Source of the DNA: JAYVIQ01 sp043770215
Lineage (GTDB): Bacteria > Bacteroidota > Bacteroidia > Cytophagales > JAAEPT01
Length of the DNA stretch: 6,610 nt
Assembly (NCBI GenBank): GCA_043770215.1
Contig: JAYVIQ010000231.1
Coordinates: 1-6,610 of the forward strand
Reading direction: 5' to 3'
Positions 1 to 3,857 of the stretch are shown in pieces. The notes under the pieces were generated by a model that saw only the letters and a program-made list of their open reading frames with translations, was not told the origin of the DNA and searched no databases. Position 1 is the first letter of the stretch, and each line of letters opens with the position of its first letter. The translations under genes were made by a program, and so were the position numbers.

Positions 1-32
1 TGAAAAAATACAATTAATGTTTTTTTGTATAA

Positions 33-75
33 AATTTAGTATTAGGTTTTACACAAGAAAATCTAATGCTAAATT
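33..75. terminator. Long hairpin, possible terminator of an upstream gene
   Basis: Positions 33-50 pair with 58-75 to give an 18-bp stem with two G-T wobbles (40/68 and 46/62) around a 7-base loop. The left arm is AATTTAGTATTAGGTTTT. On the + strand the stem is followed by ATTTT. On the - strand it is followed by a broken T/A-rich run, because there is a T-rich run at 20-26. The length and near-perfect pairing support a real structure. The stem is AT-rich and the T-tract is weak, so a terminator role, perhaps for a gene ending at the left edge, is an inference. Confidence 0.42.
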
Positions 76-88
76 ATTTTGGATTTAT

Positions 89-101
89 GCTCATAATGAG
101 C
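89..101. promoter_or_regulatory. Perfect 13-bp palindrome, possible operator
   Basis: The sequence GCTCATAATGAGC is a perfect palindrome of two 6-bp half-sites around a central A. With a 1-base centre it cannot fold into a good RNA hairpin, so a site for a dimeric DNA-binding protein is the more natural reading. It lies about 205 bases upstream of the telA start, which is far for a classical repressor site. No second copy was noticed in the window. The role is inferred only from symmetry. Confidence 0.25.
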
Positions 102-202
102 TTAATACATTAAAATACAGTTTATTCATTGGCTAGAAAGTGAAACTAAAAAGGAATTTTACTTATTCATTTTCTAAAAAAACATTTATTTCCAACATGG
201 TT

Positions 203-222
203 TCTGTAAGAGCACTTACAGA
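203..222. promoter_or_regulatory. Short perfect hairpin in the telA upstream region
   Basis: TCTGTAAG and CTTACAGA form a perfect 8-bp stem around the 4-base loop AGCA. No T-run follows, so this does not look like a terminator. It could be a structured part of the telA 5' leader or an operator. The promoter of telA is not identified, so it is unknown whether this hairpin is transcribed. Confidence 0.3.
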
Positions 223-244
223 TTTATACCATAGTTAACAGCCA

Positions 245-265
245 TTCATTAGTTTACTTAATGAA
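245..265. promoter_or_regulatory. Short hairpin close to the telA start
   Basis: TTCATTA and TAATGAA form a perfect 7-bp stem around a 7-base loop (252-258), ending about 41 bases before the telA ATG. It is entirely AT apart from one C-G pair, so it is weak as RNA. It may equally be a protein-binding inverted repeat or a chance structure in AT-rich DNA. Confidence 0.22.
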
Positions 266-306
266 AGAATTCATTTTTATTTTATCTAACATAATTATAG
301 TGTACA

Positions 307-1401
307 ATGGAAGAAAATATAACAGGTCAAGTAACAGTAAATACCAACCCTCTAGATAAAGATGGCAACGTAAATGTGCAATTGATACCAGAGGCAGAGT
401 TGGTAAAATACACACCAATAAGCAATCAGTTGCAAGAAAGCGATGTAAACTCTATACTAAATTATGGTGCCGAGATACAAAACTCAATTGCTAAACAAAG
501 TGATGTCTTTTTGAGTAATGTACGTACTTATAACTCAGGCGAAATAGGTGGTTACATAAATGAATTGTTGACTGAACTTAATTACATAGATGTAGAGCAA
601 CTAGATCAAAGTCCAATAAAAAAGTTCATTTCTAAAATCCCAATTTTAAATAAACTTATTGTTGATGTAAAAAAATTGTTTCAGCAATATGACAAAATCA
701 CTTCAAACGTAGAGAAAATCAGCAATAAAGTAAAAGCTGGAATGATAAACTCTGTGAAAGACAACACATCGCTTCAAACTATGTTTGATGCAAATGTTGG
801 TTTGATCAAGGAAATGGAAGCACACATTATTGCTGGTCAAATAAAATTTAACCAAGTAAATGAAGCCTTGAAGGCTATGGAAGCTAATAGCTCTCAGCAC
901 CAAGATTATGAGATTTCTGACAAACGCAATTTTAGCTCAAGATTAGATAAGCGGTTGGCAGATATGAAAATTGTACGTTTTATTATGTTACAATCTTTGG
1001 CTCAAATTAGAGTGGTACAGAACAATAATGTATCAATAGCAGAAAAAGCGCAATCTATTCTAACCACAACCATGCCCGTATGGAAAAACCAATTGACATT
1101 GGCTGTAGCTTTACAAAGACAAAAACAAAATATAGAAATACACAAAAAAGTTGCAGCTACTACCAACACCATTCTCCAAAAGAATGCAGAAATGCTAAAA
1201 CAAAATAGCATAGAAGTAGCTAGAGAAAATGAAAACACTGTTGTATCCTTAGACACACTAAAAGCGACAACAAAATCACTTATAGAAACACTTACAGAGG
1301 TAAAACAAATACATGAGCAAGGAACTGAAACTAGAAGACAACTAGATGCTGGACTACAAAGTTTAGAAACTGAATTGAGAAAAGGGGTTGCTACAAGTTA
1401 A
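307..1401 (+). CDS. telA: TelA/KlaA-family toxic anion resistance protein
   Basis: This encodes a 364-residue cytoplasmic, mostly alpha-helical protein of the TelA family (toxic anion resistance; KlaA, YaaN and YceH relatives). Members are linked to tellurite, antimicrobial and cell-envelope stress tolerance, but their biochemical activity is not established. The C-terminal half carries the family hallmark. It reads MLQSLAQIRVVQNNN (227-241), then TTMPVWKNQLTLAVALQRQ (254-272), TNTILQKNAEMLKQNSIEVA (286-305), and a final helix with the E-G-T-E-T-R-R pattern (337-344). The N-terminal half (about 40-200) is helical and less conserved. Length is typical of the family and there is no signal peptide or membrane segment. 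The ATG at 307 is supported by an in-frame TAG at 298-300. The upstream sequence is A/T-rich without a Shine-Dalgarno site, as usual in Bacteroidota. No ter genes, xpaC-like gene or yceG-like gene is visible in the window. A strong terminator follows 68 bases after the stop, so the gene probably ends its transcript. Confidence 0.92.
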   Translation: MEENITGQVTVNTNPLDKDGNVNVQLIPEAELVKYTPISNQLQESDVNSILNYGAEIQNSIAKQSDVFLSNVRTYNSGEIGGYINELLTELNYIDVEQLDQSPIKKFISKIPILNKLIVDVKKLFQQYDKITSNVEKISNKVKAGMINSVKDNTSLQTMFDANVGLIKEMEAHIIAGQIKFNQVNEALKAMEANSSQHQDYEISDKRNFSSRLDKRLADMKIVRFIMLQSLAQIRVVQNNNVSIAEKAQSILTTTMPVWKNQLTLAVALQRQKQNIEIHKKVAATTNTILQKNAEMLKQNSIEVARENENTVVSLDTLKATTKSLIETLTEVKQIHEQGTETRRQLDAGLQSLETELRKGVATS

Positions 1402-1469
1402 ATTTACTTCTATTCCTATTATCTGAAGTTGTACCATAACTAGTTGATTTTGGTATTAGAATAAATAAA

Positions 1470-1504
1470 AAAGCCTATAATTACGTAACATAATTATAGG
1501 CTTT
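1470..1504. terminator. Strong bidirectional rho-independent terminator
   Basis: AAAGCCTATAATTA (1470-1483) and TAATTATAGGCTTT (1491-1504) form a perfect 14-bp stem with a 7-base loop. An A-run (1467-1472) precedes it and T-rich sequence follows (1502-1512), so it can stop transcription on either strand. It lies 68 bases after the telA stop and just before the promoter of the next gene, and so insulates the two. Confidence 0.87.
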
Positions 1505-1514
1505 ATTCTTTAAA

Positions 1515-1546
1515 TTTCTTCTACTCACAAAAATTTTATACTTTTG
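1515..1546 (+). promoter_or_regulatory. Bacteroidota-type promoter for the 1567 gene
   Basis: TACTTTTG at 1539-1546 is an exact match to the Bacteroidota -7 element TAnnTTTG. TTTC at 1515-1518 is one base off the -33 element TTTG and lies at a suitable distance (20 bases between the elements). Transcription would begin near 1551-1554, leaving a leader of about 15 bases before the ATG at 1567. That leader contains the A-rich stretch TATAAAA typical of translation starts in this phylum. Confidence 0.6.
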
Positions 1547-1566
1547 CACGTGTTTAACCTATAAAA

Positions 1567-2541
1567 ATGAATAGCGAAGAAGAGCAAAACGAATATAAAC
1601 ACATCATTCTAAATAGCTTTCAGAAAATTGGTAAGCTCAAAATACTTTCGAATTTTTTTAGCCATCCAGACCTTGTAAACATCGTAATAAAAACCAAAAT
1701 AATTCATACACTTTTTGAAACAAACCGTCATTTAGACATTCATAAATTAGATTTATTCCATCTACAGTTTACCAACTCTCTAACTGACTTATTGCGCAAA
1801 ATAAAAAAATCTGTAGAGCAAAAACTATTGCTAATCAATAACGAAATACAACTCAATAATGAATATATAACTCAATTTTCTAGCAATGAATATGGAGATG
1901 TTTTTAAAATAGCCTCAAACATCCACTCAAAAAACATGAGCCAACAAATAGAAACATTATATACTATGTTTTCTAATGATAAAACAGATGATTTTAATTG
2001 GGATAGCATCAACAATTTTGAGCAAACATACGCCAACGAATACTATAGAGAAATAATAGAAAGTGACTATTTACATCTTTTAGCGTGCAATAAACCAAAT
2101 ACTTACACCAATATTTATTCTGTTTTTGAAAAAAAATTATTAGGTAAATTGAATGTGCAACATTTTAGAATTCGTTTTGTTTGTGGTCTAAAGTACCAAT
2201 CCAATAAGATAGATGTATTTAAATTTTTAAATTCTGATGATAAATTCTTGTACTATTACAACAACAATGCGTTTTATCTTTTTGACGAACCCCTTTTAGA
2301 AAACATAGACATTTCTAAAAATAAAAGCAATAGACAACAAATTATAGACAACCTAAACGACAAAAACACAGCATTAGAACAAAAAATAAACAATTTAAAA
2401 ACAAGCCTGCAACCAGAGGTATTGGAGGTTCTAAAAAGCTATTTAGACAAAATATCTTCTATATCGTTTATGGAAGAACTCTCCAATGTAGATGAGCAAA
2501 CCAACATATTAAAAGCGATGTTAAATGTAAAAATACAATGA
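1567..2541 (+). CDS. Uncharacterised helix-rich cytoplasmic protein next to telA
   Basis: This encodes 324 residues that I cannot assign to a named family. There is no signal peptide, no membrane span and no recognisable catalytic or nucleotide-binding motif. Residues 10-100 look like several amphipathic helices. They include a charged stretch around LFHLQFTNSLTDLLRKIKKS (63-82) followed by a Lys/Glu/Asn-rich helix to about residue 100. Residues 155-250 are richer in aromatics, with a YYYNNN cluster near 229-234, and may form a mixed alpha/beta region. Residues 254-281 have spacing compatible with a short coiled coil, and the last 40 residues are again helical. Asn, Lys and Ile are very frequent, in line with the AT-rich DNA. 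The start at 1567 sits just after TATAAAA and a good promoter. It is co-oriented with telA 165 bases upstream, but a terminator lies between them, so co-function is possible and co-transcription unlikely. It may be a structural or partner protein for TelA, which is inference from position only. Confidence 0.85.
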   Translation: MNSEEEQNEYKHIILNSFQKIGKLKILSNFFSHPDLVNIVIKTKIIHTLFETNRHLDIHKLDLFHLQFTNSLTDLLRKIKKSVEQKLLLINNEIQLNNEYITQFSSNEYGDVFKIASNIHSKNMSQQIETLYTMFSNDKTDDFNWDSINNFEQTYANEYYREIIESDYLHLLACNKPNTYTNIYSVFEKKLLGKLNVQHFRIRFVCGLKYQSNKIDVFKFLNSDDKFLYYYNNNAFYLFDEPLLENIDISKNKSNRQQIIDNLNDKNTALEQKINNLKTSLQPEVLEVLKSYLDKISSISFMEELSNVDEQTNILKAMLNVKIQ

Positions 2542-2573
2542 TTTGGGATTAAAATTCCACATCTTAGTTTATA

Positions 2574-3470
2574 CTAAACAGATTTTCTAGCGGTAAATCT
2601 TGCAGGCATTTTCAGCTGCATAACCATAATACCAAATACAACTAAAAAGGCACTTATAGCATGGTATATATACATTGGGTCTCCTAATGCCCAAGAAAAA
2701 ATAGCACCAGATAAAGGAACTACATTCATAAATATAGCTGCTTTAGGAGCGCTTGTCATTTCTATTCCTTTGTACCACAAATAATACGATATTCCGGTTC
2801 CAAAACATCCTATACCAATTGCACTTAACCAAAATCTACTGGTGTACTCAGACAAATTCCCATAATCATTGGCAGTAATATTAATGAATAACAAGGGTAT
2901 AAAGCACACTACAGCACATAAAAAACTAAAATTGGTGCTATCCATATTTGCAGAATACTTTTTTACAAAGACATGGTGTAAAGCAAAAAAAATACATGCT
3001 GCTATGATAAGAGCATCGCCATGAGAAAAATGCAAATACAAAATGGCAGTAACATCTCCTTTGAACAAAAGATACAAAATTCCAACCAACGCTATAAGTA
3101 TGCCTACAACTTGCCTCAGATTTATTTCTGTTTTAAGAATTAATGCAGAAAGTAATAACGTAAATGCCGGATTTAGTCCAATAATAAGCAAAGCATTTAT
3201 GGGACTAGTTTCTACCATACCTAAGAAAAATAAATAATTAAATACAAAAAGCCCAACAAACCCTACCAAAAACAAGCCTGTAAAATTTGTTTTGATGTCT
3301 TTCCATTTTGGCAAATGATTAAATGTAAAAATAAACATAGTCAAAGAAGCTAATCCATAACGCCATAAAGCTGCCTCAAAAGGGCTTGTTTCAGCCACTA
3401 AAAATTTGGTGAAATGATAGTTTAATCCCCAAAGAACGGTAGTAATTAAGAAAAACAAATTCGCTTTCAT
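2574..3470 (-). CDS. EamA/DMT-superfamily transporter (RhaT/YdcZ-like fold)
   Basis: This encodes a 298-residue inner-membrane protein with about ten predicted transmembrane helices, near residues 4-24, 32-50, 65-85, 92-112, 120-137, 151-170, 180-198, 212-232, 243-262 and 270-286. That is the two-times-five arrangement of EamA domains in the drug/metabolite transporter superfamily. Signature positions are WGLNY (14-18) in the first helix, then LNPAFTLLLSALILKTEINL (99-118) followed by GILIALVGILYLL. In the second half the equivalent is VVPLSGAIFSWALGDPMYIYH (250-270) followed by SAFLVVFGIMV. The acidic residue usually Glu in the second repeat (GE-P) is Asp here (GDP, 263-265), a conservative change. 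The substrate cannot be told from sequence; relatives export amino acids, metabolites or drugs. The C-terminus is basic (RFTARKSV). It converges on the 1567 gene, with stops 32 bases apart and only a weak hairpin between them. The start codon is preceded by AGAAG. Confidence 0.93.
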   Translation of the reverse strand: MKANLFFLITTVLWGLNYHFTKFLVAETSPFEAALWRYGLASLTMFIFTFNHLPKWKDIKTNFTGLFLVGFVGLFVFNYLFFLGMVETSPINALLIIGLNPAFTLLLSALILKTEINLRQVVGILIALVGILYLLFKGDVTAILYLHFSHGDALIIAACIFFALHHVFVKKYSANMDSTNFSFLCAVVCFIPLLFINITANDYGNLSEYTSRFWLSAIGIGCFGTGISYYLWYKGIEMTSAPKAAIFMNVVPLSGAIFSWALGDPMYIYHAISAFLVVFGIMVMQLKMPARFTARKSV

Positions 3471-3620
3471 CTTCTAAAGGTAGGTGTTTTTAGTTTTTTT
3501 AAAGGTCATTAATCAAAAAATATTATTTCTAAAACTCACTTAGACTGATATTAAATATGTTTAACATTAAAAATTATTATTTAAACAAGAAAAAAAATTC
3601 CACTTCTTTATTTTACAAAA

Positions 3621-3690
3621 TTTGCTTGATATTCATTGATACTCATTAGAGTTCATTGATATACATTGATTTTCGTTAGTATTCATTGAT
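3621..3690. repeat. Seven tandem 10-bp units, consensus ATTCATTGAT
   Basis: Reading in strict steps of ten from 3621, the units are TTTGCTTGAT, ATTCATTGAT, ACTCATTAGA, GTTCATTGAT, ATACATTGAT, TTTCGTTAGT and ATTCATTGAT. Six share a C-A/G-T-T core at unit positions 4-7, and the first is a degenerate edge copy. Unit length never changes, although bases vary. The last unit also pairs with AATGAA at 3696-3701 as a small inverted repeat, TTCATT/AATGAA. A 10-bp period is close to one helical turn, so each core would face the same side of the DNA. A multi-site binding array for a regulator of one or both flanking genes is plausible but unproven. The array is not coding and is too short in unit length for a CRISPR. 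Confidence 0.75.
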
Positions 3691-3713
3691 ATTTAAATGA
3701 ACTATGGTGTAAG

Positions 3714-3736
3714 AAAAAGCAAAAGAATGGCTTTTT
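3714..3736. other. Weak A/T hairpin downstream of the repeat array
   Basis: AAAAAGC (3714-3720) and GCTTTTT (3730-3736) form a 7-bp stem with a 9-base loop. It resembles a weak bidirectional terminator or attenuator hairpin, but only two G-C pairs support it. If the glucanase promoter lies upstream of it, it would sit in the mRNA leader; the promoter position is not known. Confidence 0.22.
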
Positions 3737-3857
3737 GAAATACATGATTCTAAAAATAAATATTACTTTTTATAATTATTTGTGTATTTTAGTGGTCCTA
3801 TTACGTGTTAAAATAAACTATTGTGTTCCATTTGAAACTTTAGTATCTATACAAATC

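Larger units (their letters stand above)
1..306. other. Intergenic region upstream of telA, rich in inverted repeats
   Basis: I find no convincing gene in this stretch. The longest forward ATG frame I noticed (17-136, 39 codons) has no recognisable features. The window opens with TGA, which could be the stop of a gene lying to the left, but that cannot be tested here. The region contains a long hairpin (33-75), a 13-bp palindrome (89-101) and two short hairpins (203-222 and 245-265). The 7-mer ATTCATT occurs four times (starting at 124, 165, 244 and 269). I see no clear match to the Bacteroidota TAnnTTTG promoter element, so the telA promoter is not located. Confidence 0.6.
3471..3857. other. 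Divergent intergenic region between transporter and glucanase
   Basis: This 387-base, very AT-rich stretch holds no open frame that I would call a gene. It must contain the promoters of two divergent genes. I find no clean TAnnTTTG on either strand; the closest are TATTTTAG at 3785-3792 (+) and TATTTTTTG with one extra T near 3520-3530 (-). It contains a phased 10-bp repeat array (3621-3690), a loose inverted repeat TGTTTAA/TTAAACA (3558-3564 and 3581-3587, 16 bases apart) and a 7-bp hairpin at 3714-3736. About 165 bases separate the array from the glucanase ATG, and about 150 separate it from the transporter ATG. Confidence 0.6.

Noticed and set aside
17..136. A 39-codon forward frame with ATG start
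   Set aside because: It has no ribosome-binding context, no recognisable motif and overlaps the long hairpin at 33-75. A frame this short is expected by chance in AT-rich DNA.
703..1256. Two reverse-strand frames (703-903 and 1002-1256)
   Set aside because: Both are antisense to conserved TelA sequence and have no independent features.
307..2541. A novel defence or stress operon built on telA
   Set aside because: No ter genes, nuclease, kinase or mobile-element context is visible, and the two genes are separated by a strong terminator. The claim would go beyond the sequence.
2542..2590. Terminator between the two convergent genes
   Set aside because: Only a 5-bp stem with a 3-base loop (GTTTA/TAAAC, 2567-2579) overlapping the transporter stop codon is visible. 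That is too weak to call.
3043..3237. A 64-codon forward frame
   Set aside because: It is antisense to the conserved EamA transporter helices.
3621..3690. CRISPR-like array
   Set aside because: Units are 10 bp with no spacers and variable sequence, and no cas gene is nearby.
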